A DNA stretch of 64,000 nucleotides, taken from positions 88,881 through 152,880 of the forward strand of contig NZ_QMFB01000020.1 of the NCBI RefSeq assembly GCF_003285015.1, read 5' to 3'. The translations under genes and the position numbers were made by a program. Origin of the DNA: Paenibacillus contaminans. GTDB lineage: Bacteria; Bacillota; Bacilli; Paenibacillales; NBRC-103111. The notes under the pieces were generated by a model. It searched no databases and was not told the DNA's origin. It saw nothing but the letters and a program-made list of their open reading frames with translations. Positions 24,979 through 32,756 of this stretch are shown here, in pieces (position 1 is the stretch's first letter; each line of letters starts with the position of its first letter).

Positions 24979-26133
24979 TTAGGCGGATACCGCCGCAGCC
25001 TGCACGGCGCGTTCCTTGCGAAGGGCCACGGCAGCCAATGCGACGACCGCCGCAATTGCGGTCATGCCCAGCAAAACACTCACGTCAGATCCGACGCCCG
25101 GCCCGCCGAACAGCAGGTTCATGCTTCCTTCAACCGCATATGTGGCCGGAAGATAGCGGCTAAGCTCGAGATAGAACGGGGAAAGCATCTCGCGCGGCAC
25201 CATCGCTCCGGAAGTGACGAGTTGAACCGACATCCCGATAATGTTGAACAGCATGCCGCCCACGCCGAACAGCACGACAAACATTTGCGTAAAGAACATG
25301 AACGTCATCAAAAATACCGCTTGGAATCCCCACATTGCGAGAAAACCGTGGGCTGATTGGCCACCGAATGCAAGCACCAGCGAAGAGCCTATCGCCGAGA
25401 TGACAATGGCGGAACCTGCATGGATAACGAAGCGCGTCCACAGTTTTTGCCATTTGCTTAGCGTTTGAATGGCCATCGACGACTGCTGCAGGTTCATGGC
25501 CATAATCATCGAGCCGACGAACGACGACAGCACCATCATCATCGGAATCATCTGATTGGACATATTTTTCACTTTATTGACGGTCTGGAAATCGGAGACG
25601 ACCTTCTCCCCCAGCCCTTGGGCCATTGCCTGCGCCTGCTGCGCCGGGACATTAGCCTGCGTCAGCATGGCCTGCGCTCCGGCCGTCACAGCCTCTTTGT
25701 TGACCATGGCGGTTACGTTCGCGGACACGCCCTGCATGATGCTTTTGATCGTGGCGGGGTTCGACTCGTTCACAAGAAACTGCACGCTCGCCGTTTCGCC
25801 CGGCGTCTGCAGCTGCTTGCTAAATGCCGCCGGAATCACAATTACCATCTGCACGCTGCGATCGTTCAGGCTCTCCTCGGCAGCGCTCTTGGACGCCGCC
25901 ATCTCCGTCTGAAACGGCAGACCGCTTTGCAGCTTCTCGGCGATCGTCCCGCCCATGCCCGCATCCTCGTTGACGATCGCGATCTTCAATTGCTTGGCGT
26001 TCTCCGTAACGCCGTCATAGCCGGTCATCCATATTACGCAAAAAATAAGCTGAAACATAAGCGCAACCGCAATACCCGCCTTCGTCGTCGGCTGCTTAAA
26101 AAATAACCGTAAAGCTTGTTTCATCAATCCCAT
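24979..26133 (-). CDS. YhgE/Pip-type ABC-2 family membrane transporter
   Basis: 384 residues. One N-terminal membrane helix (TKAGIAVALMFQLIFCVIWM) is followed by a large extracytoplasmic domain (ANVTAMVNKEAVTAGAQAMLTQANVPAQQAQAMAQGLGEKVVSDFQTV) and five helices at the C-terminal end (MIPMMMVLSSFVGSMIMAMN ... MTFMFFTQMFVVLFGVGGMLFNIIG). This is the ABC2_membrane_3/YhgE plan of efflux proteins and phage-infection-like proteins. No ATPase gene adjoins it. It is probably an efflux or cell-envelope export component under the TetR regulator downstream. Confidence 0.8.
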   Translation of the reverse strand: MGLMKQALRLFFKQPTTKAGIAVALMFQLIFCVIWMTGYDGVTENAKQLKIAIVNEDAGMGGTIAEKLQSGLPFQTEMAASKSAAEESLNDRSVQMVIVIPAAFSKQLQTPGETASVQFLVNESNPATIKSIMQGVSANVTAMVNKEAVTAGAQAMLTQANVPAQQAQAMAQGLGEKVVSDFQTVNKVKNMSNQMIPMMMVLSSFVGSMIMAMNLQQSSMAIQTLSKWQKLWTRFVIHAGSAIVISAIGSSLVLAFGGQSAHGFLAMWGFQAVFLMTFMFFTQMFVVLFGVGGMLFNIIGMSVQLVTSGAMVPREMLSPFYLELSRYLPATYAVEGSMNLLFGGPGVGSDVSVLLGMTAIAAVVALAAVALRKERAVQAAAVSA

Positions 26134-26166
26134 CCCTTTCTTGTCGCTTGCAGAAGGACAAACATC

Positions 26167-26178
26167 AAACGATCGTTT
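26167..26178. promoter_or_regulatory. Candidate TetR operator
   Basis: Perfect 12-bp palindrome AAACGATCGTTT located 34 bp before the transporter start, followed by AT-rich promoter-like sequence. Its position fits repression by the TetR protein encoded in the same operon. Confidence 0.55.
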
Positions 26179-26296
26179 TAATTAAACATTTATTTAATAG
26201 AATACACGGGAGCTTTATCCGTGTCAATAACCAAGACTTAAGGTCTTTGTAGTAGTAAAGTGTGTGGATTCGCGCAAATGCCGCGCATCAAATAAA

Positions 26297-26327
26297 GCCG
26301 CCCCTCCGCAGCGGGCGAAGGGGCAGC
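26297..26327 (-). terminator. Terminator downstream of the glycosidase-like gene
   Basis: GC-rich hairpin with arms GCCCCT/AGGGGC extended by GC pairs; the minus strand continues GGCTTTATTTG. The 26179-26439 interval has no coding signal. Confidence 0.5.
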
Positions 26328-26439
26328 TCATCGAGCCTTGGTTGTGAGGCTGGCTCTAGCCACTTTTGATAATCGTTATGCCGGCTACACCGCCCGAATC
26401 TCTGCTTCCGATAACCCGGATGCAACCTGAGCGCTGAAA

Positions 26440-27885
26440 TCAAGCAAATCTTATCGAATATAAATCCGCGTCGCGCATCCGCACGGTTAATACTACTTCT
26501 TTGTCTGCAAATTGTGCAAGCTCGCCATTATCGAAGGTTATTACCCGGTCAATGGCATCACCGAAAATCTCGCAGCTTTCAATTGTTTCTCCCGTGGACG
26601 ACTGCAAAGTGAAGTACATATAACCCCGTGCCGACGTCGAAAAGTTAATCCTCATCTCACCGCTTGTAAAGGTAAACGGCTTGGTGGTTATTACTTTTTC
26701 GGCATAACCGGCGTGCAGCGAAACGAACCCATCGCAGCGTATGGTATAGCGCCACAATTGTGCCGGCACATCCATCCAATGATTGTCAAAACTGTATAAC
26801 GACAACTCGTGCGGTTCGCCTTTTACAAGGGGAGGCGTTTCGATAAGCCCGCGTGCCGGAAAGCAGTCGCCGTAAACCCAATTCGAACCGTTCTCCATAC
26901 CGGGGCGCATAAAAGCCTCATCATACCGCGTAAAATTTATACCGTCGCGGGAAGCCATAAATACGCAGTCTGTAACCGCAAGTCCGTATCGTTTGTGATT
27001 CTTCGAGGGCAATATGCGTTCAAGACGTTTTTCTTTTCCGCCAAGCTGCTCAAAATTGCCGTTCCATTCGTGGCGTTCTACATATCTCGACGGAAAACCT
27101 ATATACATATGCGGTGCACGGACATACGGCGAAACGCAGTTTGTATAAAGCGGATAATCCTCCGAGTCTCCAAAACAAATCAGTTCGGGGTCGCTCCATG
27201 TTTTGCCGTCTTCTGACCAAATGTAACGTATATCGCGTATTCCGGCGTTCCAGTCGTCACCTATGATATTGTGGAACCCGCGTATATATCCGCGATAGAT
27301 CCCCGCAAGCTCATCCCAGAAAACAACGTTGAGAGAATCCATATATCCTTTTGTAGTGATAATATCGCCCATTGTAAAGTGAAGTCCGTCGGGGCTTGTG
27401 AACATTCGCAGCTCAATTCGCTGCCCAAACTCCGGATTATTATATTTTCCAACGCCTTTATATCTCTCGGACGCAGGAACGGCAGGGTTATCATCGCGGA
27501 AGACCATAAAGTTATCGAAATTATTCGTATTTTTGTCCAAAATAATATTGTTCTCGCGCGAGCCTTCCCATTCGCAGATTCCGAGCGCAGGTTTTGTCCA
27601 TGTAATTCCGTCGCGGCTTTCGGCATAACAAACACGAATACCGTTCGTCGTGTGATCCTTGTTGTCGGGGCTATACATCTGCCAGGCAAGATAGTACATC
27701 TTGTATATACCATTGTCATGTAAAATATTGTGGTAATTGCAACCGTTGCCCTCCCACGATGCATCATGGTTGATTGCGATTTCGCGGCGAGTCGGTTCAT
27801 GCAAGCGGAATTCTGCCGTCGTTTTGGCATTGTCAATCAAATAGTCGTCAAAAAAGCATTCGCGTTGTGATGAAATGTTTATCAT
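26440..27885 (-). CDS. Beta-propeller glycoside hydrolase-like protein (GH32/GH43-type fold)
   Basis: 481 residues from ATG 27885 (AAAGGAG about 8 nt upstream; a 40-codon extension lacks a site). Repeating blades read YKMYYLAW, RVCYAESRDGITWTKPALGI, IELRMFTSPDGLHFTMGDI, IRYIWSEDGKTWSDPELIC and CVFMASRDGINFTRYDEAFM. The 'SxDGxxW' motif is typical of five-bladed GH43/GH32-like propellers. The C-terminal ~100 residues look like a beta-sandwich. There is no signal peptide, so the protein acts in the cytoplasm, probably on oligosaccharides brought in by the neighbouring ABC importer. Codon use looks somewhat different from its neighbours. Confidence 0.7.
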   Translation of the reverse strand: MINISSQRECFFDDYLIDNAKTTAEFRLHEPTRREIAINHDASWEGNGCNYHNILHDNGIYKMYYLAWQMYSPDNKDHTTNGIRVCYAESRDGITWTKPALGICEWEGSRENNIILDKNTNNFDNFMVFRDDNPAVPASERYKGVGKYNNPEFGQRIELRMFTSPDGLHFTMGDIITTKGYMDSLNVVFWDELAGIYRGYIRGFHNIIGDDWNAGIRDIRYIWSEDGKTWSDPELICFGDSEDYPLYTNCVSPYVRAPHMYIGFPSRYVERHEWNGNFEQLGGKEKRLERILPSKNHKRYGLAVTDCVFMASRDGINFTRYDEAFMRPGMENGSNWVYGDCFPARGLIETPPLVKGEPHELSLYSFDNHWMDVPAQLWRYTIRCDGFVSLHAGYAEKVITTKPFTFTSGEMRINFSTSARGYMYFTLQSSTGETIESCEIFGDAIDRVITFDNGELAQFADKEVVLTVRMRDADLYSIRFA

Positions 27886-28026
27886 GGTAGACTCCTTTAC
27901 TTTAGCCCGATTTATGTCCATGCAGTTCCATTCCAGTATTTTAAAGCATTTGAGATTACCGCTACTTGTCCAATTCTTGATTTGAAAGTTGGCGCCGTCG
28001 CCCAAACATTTCGGCTGCCGTTTACG

Positions 28027-28758
28027 GTATCATCACCGGCAGTCGCATTTGCACCTTGTCCGACGAACTTCCGCTAATCCTAAATACGCTCCCGGAATTA
28101 CCTGTTAAATTTGTGAGCGTGTTACCCGATATATCGGCAGCATACGAATCGATACAATCGATAGCCCCGCTTGGCGGATTAGAGCAACCATCCAATCGAT
28201 TCCCTTTTATCTATGGCAAATGTGGCGGTGCTGCCCCAGTCCTCAAGAGCTCCTGTTTCGGGGACGATGTCTCCGCTTCTAAATCCGACCAGTACGGGCA
28301 ATTGAGAACCAACGCTCGCATCGACCGCATAAGCTCTAGCATCGAGCTGCAGCAGGCGAAGCGGAAATACTCCTTTTCCTTCCTCGGCGAGGATGTGAAC
28401 TTTAATAAATTGCGCTCGCACACCCGATAATGCAAAGCTGTCCACGGTTCTACCTTCGATAGCCCGCTAACGGAACTGAAAGGATTCGATCTCTGTGTAC
28501 GACCTATTGTCCAAGCTGGCATACACGCTATACGTGCTTGCTTTTCCGATTAATTACGGTCACACCGGCGCACCATAATTCGATCTTATCGGCCTGAGTC
28601 ACCGCACCGAGGTGAATCCCCAAGCTTCGGCCCATATAATCGGCTGTAAGCGCAAATGGAAAACCCCAATTTCCGACCGGCGTCGTTTCCGGATTTTCAT
28701 CCCGGTCCACGTACCCCGCGGTTGCCGGCAGTTGAACATAGGGAGTGATGACGTTCAT
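28027..28758 (-). pseudogene. Decayed carbohydrate-binding protein gene (F5/8C-like)
   Basis: Intact-looking peptide segments follow one another in different frames: an N-terminal piece MNVITPYVQLPATAGYVDRD..IHLGAVTQADKIELWCAGVTVIN, then YSVYASLDNRSYTEIESFQF, then SGVRAQFIKVHILAEEGKGVFPLRLLQLDARA, and after another shift GAIDCIDSYAADISGNTLTNLTGNS ending at a stop near 28027. The middle parts resemble a discoidin (F5/8 type C) lectin fold. At least three frameshifts or stops separate them. It probably once served the same glycan locus. Confidence 0.6.
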
Positions 28759-28782
28759 TAGCTTCCAACCCCTCGTCTTTCG

Positions 28783-29652
28783 TTATCCTTTTACTGATCC
28801 GACGATCATGCCTTTCACAAAATAGCGCTGTAAAAACGGATACACGAGCAGGATCGGCACCGTTGTAATCATAATCATCGCGGCACGGACGCTATCCTTG
28901 GAAAGCGCGGCGAGCAGCCCCAGCGATTCGGCCACCCCGCTCATGTTCGGATCGAAGGCGAGCAGCATGGACTTCAGCAGCAATTGCAGCGGCCATTTGC
29001 TCTGTTCGGACAAGTAAATGGAAGCCGAGAACCAGCTGTTCCAATAACCGACCGCATAAAACAATCCGATGGTCGCAATCGCCGGCATCGACATCGGCAA
29101 TGCGATTCTAGCGAATATGGTCACATCGTTCGCCCCGTCGATATGTGCGGATTCTTCTACTTCCGGCGGGATCTCCATAAAGAAGTTGCGCAATAGAAAG
29201 GCATACCAAACATTGAGAAAAGACGGAATCATCACGGCCCATAATGAATTTTTCAACCCGAGAGCGGTGATAAGGAGGTAAGAAGGGATCAACCCCCCGC
29301 CAAAAAACATCGAAGCCAGCAAAACCGCCGTCACCACGTTACGATAAGGCAAGTATTTTTTGGACAAAGCATAGGCAATCGAGCCCGTAAAAAGCAAACT
29401 AAAGAGCGTGCCGAAAAACGTAATAAAAAAGCTGTTGCCGAAAGCCTGATACACTCTGGAGCTGCCTGTCAGCAAGTACTTATAAGAATCAAACACGACA
29501 TGCCGAGGAAAAAAGGTAACGCCATTTCGCATGATGTCCTCATTGGACATAAGCGATTGGCTGATGACGAACAGGAAAGGGACGATGATCGAACAGCATA
29601 CCACGATGAGAAAAACCGCGTTTATATAATCGAACAGCTTAAGCCTTACCAT
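28783..29652 (-). CDS. Carbohydrate ABC transporter permease (LplC/YtcP family)
   Basis: 289 residues, six predicted membrane helices, and the EAA loop EVEESAHIDGANDVTIFARIALPMSMPAI that docks the ATPase. The C-terminus ends with KGMIVGSVKG, as is usual in LplC proteins. It overlaps the upstream permease by 7 bp, indicating coupled translation. The ATPase is not in the window; members of this class commonly use a shared MsmX-type ATPase. Confidence 0.93.
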   Translation of the reverse strand: MVRLKLFDYINAVFLIVVCCSIIVPFLFVISQSLMSNEDIMRNGVTFFPRHVVFDSYKYLLTGSSRVYQAFGNSFFITFFGTLFSLLFTGSIAYALSKKYLPYRNVVTAVLLASMFFGGGLIPSYLLITALGLKNSLWAVMIPSFLNVWYAFLLRNFFMEIPPEVEESAHIDGANDVTIFARIALPMSMPAIATIGLFYAVGYWNSWFSASIYLSEQSKWPLQLLLKSMLLAFDPNMSGVAESLGLLAALSKDSVRAAMIMITTVPILLVYPFLQRYFVKGMIVGSVKG

Positions 29653-30629
29653 ATGCCCTCCTTCCCGAGGCGTTTCACGATATAGTTCGTGCCGAGCAGG
29701 AATATGAGCCCTACGACGTTTTTGAACACGCCTACCGCTTGCGCATAAGAGTATCTTGAATTTTCTAACCCTTCCCGGTATACATACGTATCGATAATAT
29801 CTCCAACGGAGTATACATTAGGGGAGTACAAAAGCAGCACTTGTTCGAACCCGGCATTCAAGATGCCGCCGACCGCAAATATGAATAGAATGGAAATAAT
29901 GTTGGCCATCCCCGGCAAGCTGATATGAATCATTTGTTGAAACCGGTTGGCGCCATCGATTTTAGCGGACTCGTATTGAGCCGGATCGATTCCCGCCAGT
30001 GCGGCCAAATAAATAATGCTTCCCCAGCCGAGTCCCGCCCAAATATCGCTGGAAACAAGAATGCTGCGAAAAAAATTCGGTTCAGAGATCAAATTGCTCT
30101 GGGATCCGCTGAACTCCGCCACCATCTTGCCGATCAAGCCGCTTGTAGGGGACAACAACGATAGAATCAGGGCGGAAATAATCGCCCAAGACAGAAAATG
30201 CGGCAAATAACTGATCGTTTGTACGGTTTTCTTGAACTTGGAGCTTCTTAATTCGTTCAACAGAAGCGCAAACACAATCGGCGCCGGAAAACCGAAGATG
30301 ATCTTGTAGACGCTGATCAGCAGCGTATTCGTAAGGATACGCCCGAAATAATAGGAGTTGAAAAACTGGACGAAATTGTCCATCCCCACCCATCTGGCAT
30401 CGATAAACATCGATTCGACACCGCGAAACGGGCTGAAATTCTGAAAGGCAATCACAATGCCGTACATCGGCACATAATGGAATAACAGCACATGCAGCAA
30501 TCCGGGAAGCAGCAAAATATACAGAAATTTGAACTTCCACAGGTTGTGGAAGAAACCCGTTTTCTTCGTTCCCAGCGGATTTTGCGTTCGGCTGCCTTTG
30601 CTTAATGAAGATACAGGGATCGATTTCAA
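29646..30629 (-). CDS. Carbohydrate ABC transporter permease (LplB family)
   Basis: 327 residues with six membrane helices. The N-terminal signature LLLPGLLHVLLFHYVPMYGIVIAFQNFSPFRG and the EAA loop DPAQYESAKIDGANRFQQMIHISLPGM are both clear. The start is TTG 30629 with AAAGG upstream. It forms the heterodimeric channel with the LplC-like protein. A stable hairpin between this gene and the binding-protein gene probably sets the expression ratio. Confidence 0.93.
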   Translation of the reverse strand: MKSIPVSSLSKGSRTQNPLGTKKTGFFHNLWKFKFLYILLLPGLLHVLLFHYVPMYGIVIAFQNFSPFRGVESMFIDARWVGMDNFVQFFNSYYFGRILTNTLLISVYKIIFGFPAPIVFALLLNELRSSKFKKTVQTISYLPHFLSWAIISALILSLLSPTSGLIGKMVAEFSGSQSNLISEPNFFRSILVSSDIWAGLGWGSIIYLAALAGIDPAQYESAKIDGANRFQQMIHISLPGMANIISILFIFAVGGILNAGFEQVLLLYSPNVYSVGDIIDTYVYREGLENSRYSYAQAVGVFKNVVGLIFLLGTNYIVKRLGKEGIW

Positions 30630-30657
30630 AACGGCTCACACCTTTCCATAAGAAGGC

Positions 30658-30686
30658 TCTGCTTCTGCTGAAACAACAGAAGCAGA
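30658..30686 (-). terminator. Intercistronic hairpin between binding protein and permease
   Basis: TCTGCTTCTG pairs with CAGAAGCAGA. It lies immediately 3' of the binding-protein gene and before the permeases, with no long T-run. It is probably an attenuator or mRNA-stabilising hairpin that keeps the binding protein in excess. Confidence 0.65.
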
Positions 30687-30700
30687 ACCCGTTTATCTAC

Positions 30701-32272
30701 TTACTTGGCAGCCGCCGCGAATTGCTCGTTTCGGTCGTCAATCATTTGTTGCCCGCCAATCTCCAGCCATTTCTTCACAATGCTATCCCAGTTCTCAACC
30801 GGAATTTCTCCGTTGAATACTTTGACCTTCTGCTCTTTCCAATACGTTTTCAGATCCGTCAGCTTGGAGAATGATTTCCATTTGGAATTGTCGTAAAGCA
30901 CTTTGGCGTCAATCGGTTCAAAGCGAGGCAGCTTGTTCACTTGCTCCCGTTTCAAGTTGTATTCCTGGTGTGTCCATGTATTCGCGGCCCATACGGGACT
31001 TCCAGGCCAGTTGATGAACACGGTCTTGTATTTGGCGTAATATTTGGCCTTGGACAGATCCGACTTATCTTCAGCGATAAATTCGACCGTATTGTTCGTT
31101 CCCCGATTGTAGTTCTCGCCTTCAACCCCGAAGTAGACCAGGTCGCTTCCCTCCGGCGTTGCCTGGTAATCGAAATATTTCATGACGGTTTCGGAACTGG
31201 CGTTTTTCTTGAATATAACCCAAGCCGATGTTGCGGCAGGGGAGGCAGGCAATTTATTGATCCCCTTGCCTTCTAAAGCGACGGGGACATATTGGACATC
31301 CGGCACCGTTTTCCTAAGCACCTCTACCGCGTTTATGATCGTTCCGGAGAATGTGGCTGCCACGGTTCCCGCTTTGTTCTGTGCGATCAACTCTTGCTGC
31401 TTGGGCGCCGTAGAAAGCAGCATGTCGGGCCAGATATACCCTTTTTTCTGCCACTCTACGAATTTGGCCATCATCTCTTTATAGCTCGGGTGAAGCTCGG
31501 GCGGTTTAATTTTGCCGTCGGTATCCTTCCACCATTCCGTAGCTGCCGGCATGAAGAATGGGGCGAAGACATATTCCAACATGTCAATATTCCCGCCTGA
31601 TCCCGTCGACAAAGCATAGGTATCGGCCTTTCCATTTCCGTCCGGGTCGCCGGTTTTAAACGCTTCCAGGATCTTTTCATAATCGTCAATGGTTTTCGGC
31701 ATCGTTAAATTTAACTTGGCAAGCCAATCGGTTCGGATTTGCAAAGCGTTTGGCGTGATCACAGGGGTCTCAATCGGAATACCGAGAATTTGATTTTTGT
31801 ACGTCACTCTTTCAAAAGCGGCAGGCACCACATTTTTCTTCAAGTTCGGTCCGTATTTATCCAGCAAGTCGTTGAGCGAGAGAATGACGCCGTCATTGTA
31901 AGCTTGTATCGCATCCGCAATCGACATTTCCGCGAATTCCAATTGTTCGCCTGAGGAGAGCATCAAATTGCGCTTGGTGACGCATTGGCCGGCCTCCGAG
32001 AAGACAATGTTGACATCGGCGCCTGTTTTCTCCTGAATAATATCGTGCACATGCTTCTCTTCCGGCGTCTTCCGATCAAATGTGGCATTGCAATTCAGCC
32101 CTACGACTTTAACAGGAGTTTGGGACGCTCCGGCAGCGGCGCTGCTGGCCGGCGCTTTCTCCCCCGCAGATTTCGGGTCCTTTGCGCCTGACGAGCTGCA
32201 TGCTGACGATGTTGCCATGACGGACACCAACAAAACTGAGAGCCATAGCCTTCCCCTTCTTTTCTGTTCCAC
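30701..32272 (-). CDS. Extracellular sugar-binding lipoprotein (LplA-like)
   Basis: 523 residues. GTG start after AGGAGG. Type II signal peptide WLSVLLVSVMATSSAC with Cys25 as the lipidation site, then a Ser/Ala/Lys linker. The mature part is a group-1 extracellular solute-binding protein of LplA/YtcQ size (IRTDWLAKLNLTMPKTIDDYEKILEAFKTGDPDGNGKADTYAL is the family hallmark). It captures an oligosaccharide and delivers it to the two permeases downstream. The specific sugar is unknown. Confidence 0.93.
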   Translation of the reverse strand: MEQKRRGRLWLSVLLVSVMATSSACSSSGAKDPKSAGEKAPASSAAAGASQTPVKVVGLNCNATFDRKTPEEKHVHDIIQEKTGADVNIVFSEAGQCVTKRNLMLSSGEQLEFAEMSIADAIQAYNDGVILSLNDLLDKYGPNLKKNVVPAAFERVTYKNQILGIPIETPVITPNALQIRTDWLAKLNLTMPKTIDDYEKILEAFKTGDPDGNGKADTYALSTGSGGNIDMLEYVFAPFFMPAATEWWKDTDGKIKPPELHPSYKEMMAKFVEWQKKGYIWPDMLLSTAPKQQELIAQNKAGTVAATFSGTIINAVEVLRKTVPDVQYVPVALEGKGINKLPASPAATSAWVIFKKNASSETVMKYFDYQATPEGSDLVYFGVEGENYNRGTNNTVEFIAEDKSDLSKAKYYAKYKTVFINWPGSPVWAANTWTHQEYNLKREQVNKLPRFEPIDAKVLYDNSKWKSFSKLTDLKTYWKEQKVKVFNGEIPVENWDSIVKKWLEIGGQQMIDDRNEQFAAAAK

Positions 32273-32433
32273 GCTTCATTCCTCCTTATGGGTTCCCGGC
32301 CCCCCGGGATAGCTACAACCTACAACAGCCCTTGCCCGTTATTCAATCCTAATATATTATAACCGTTGAAACGACGGGCTTTTCGCCCTGTTCAACGTGT
32401 TTAATATTGTATTAAAACCCGATTTCACAAGGA

Positions 32434-32525
32434 TAAAAACATGCGGCGGCCTAAACCGTTTGCGGAGCAAACGGACTTCGGAAGCATAAGCTGGACGCCA
32501 TTCGTTTACCGGGAAGTCGAGCCGC
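32434..32525. repeat. Interspersed structured repeat, copy 2
   Basis: Contains GAAGCATAAGCTGGACG and CGTTTACCGG, as in copies 1 and 3. The hairpin here is CCGTTTGC-GGA-GCAAACGG. The stem bases differ from the other copies but still pair, so the structure looks conserved rather than the letters. Confidence 0.6.
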
Positions 32526-32542
32526 ATCCACGAGATACGTTC

Positions 32543-32709
32543 CTAGGGCGTGTCTGAAAACCCACTCAGGGGCATCTTTCACCGCCTTTTCGCCCCCTGC
32601 TTCGTTCCGTTTGCTTGACGTACCCCCGGTACGCCTTCACAAACGCGCCTTGCATGGAACGAAAATTCGCCAAAATCTGTTCCCCTCGGAGTTTCCAGAC
32701 ACGCCCTAG
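32543..32709. mobile_element. 167-bp MITE-like element with terminal inverted repeats
   Basis: The ends CTAGGGCGTGTCTG and CAGACACGCCCTAG are exact inverted repeats, continued by AAAAC against GTTTC. Internal arms also pair imperfectly (CGTTCCGTTTGC with GCATGGAACG). There is no coding capacity. Size and structure fit a non-autonomous transposable element moved by a transposase elsewhere in the genome. It lies between the binding-protein promoter region and the AraC gene. Confidence 0.7.
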
Positions 32710-32721
32710 ACTTCAACAAAA

Positions 32722-32743
32722 AAACCGACATCAAAGTCGGTTT
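32722..32743 (-). terminator. Terminator of the AraC/Cache regulator gene
   Basis: AAACCGAC-atcaaa-GTCGGTTT, followed on the minus strand by TTTTGTTG. It starts 14 bp past the stop codon. Confidence 0.85.
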
Positions 32744-32756
32744 CGTTCAAACGGAT

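Noticed and set aside
28056..28430. 124-codon plus-strand frame
   Set aside because: The opposite strand gives coherent, though frameshifted, protein segments of a carbohydrate-binding gene; this frame is its shadow.
32543..32709. Plain terminator
   Set aside because: The total length, the exact 14-bp ends and the separate true terminator at 32722-32743 make a transposable element a better reading.
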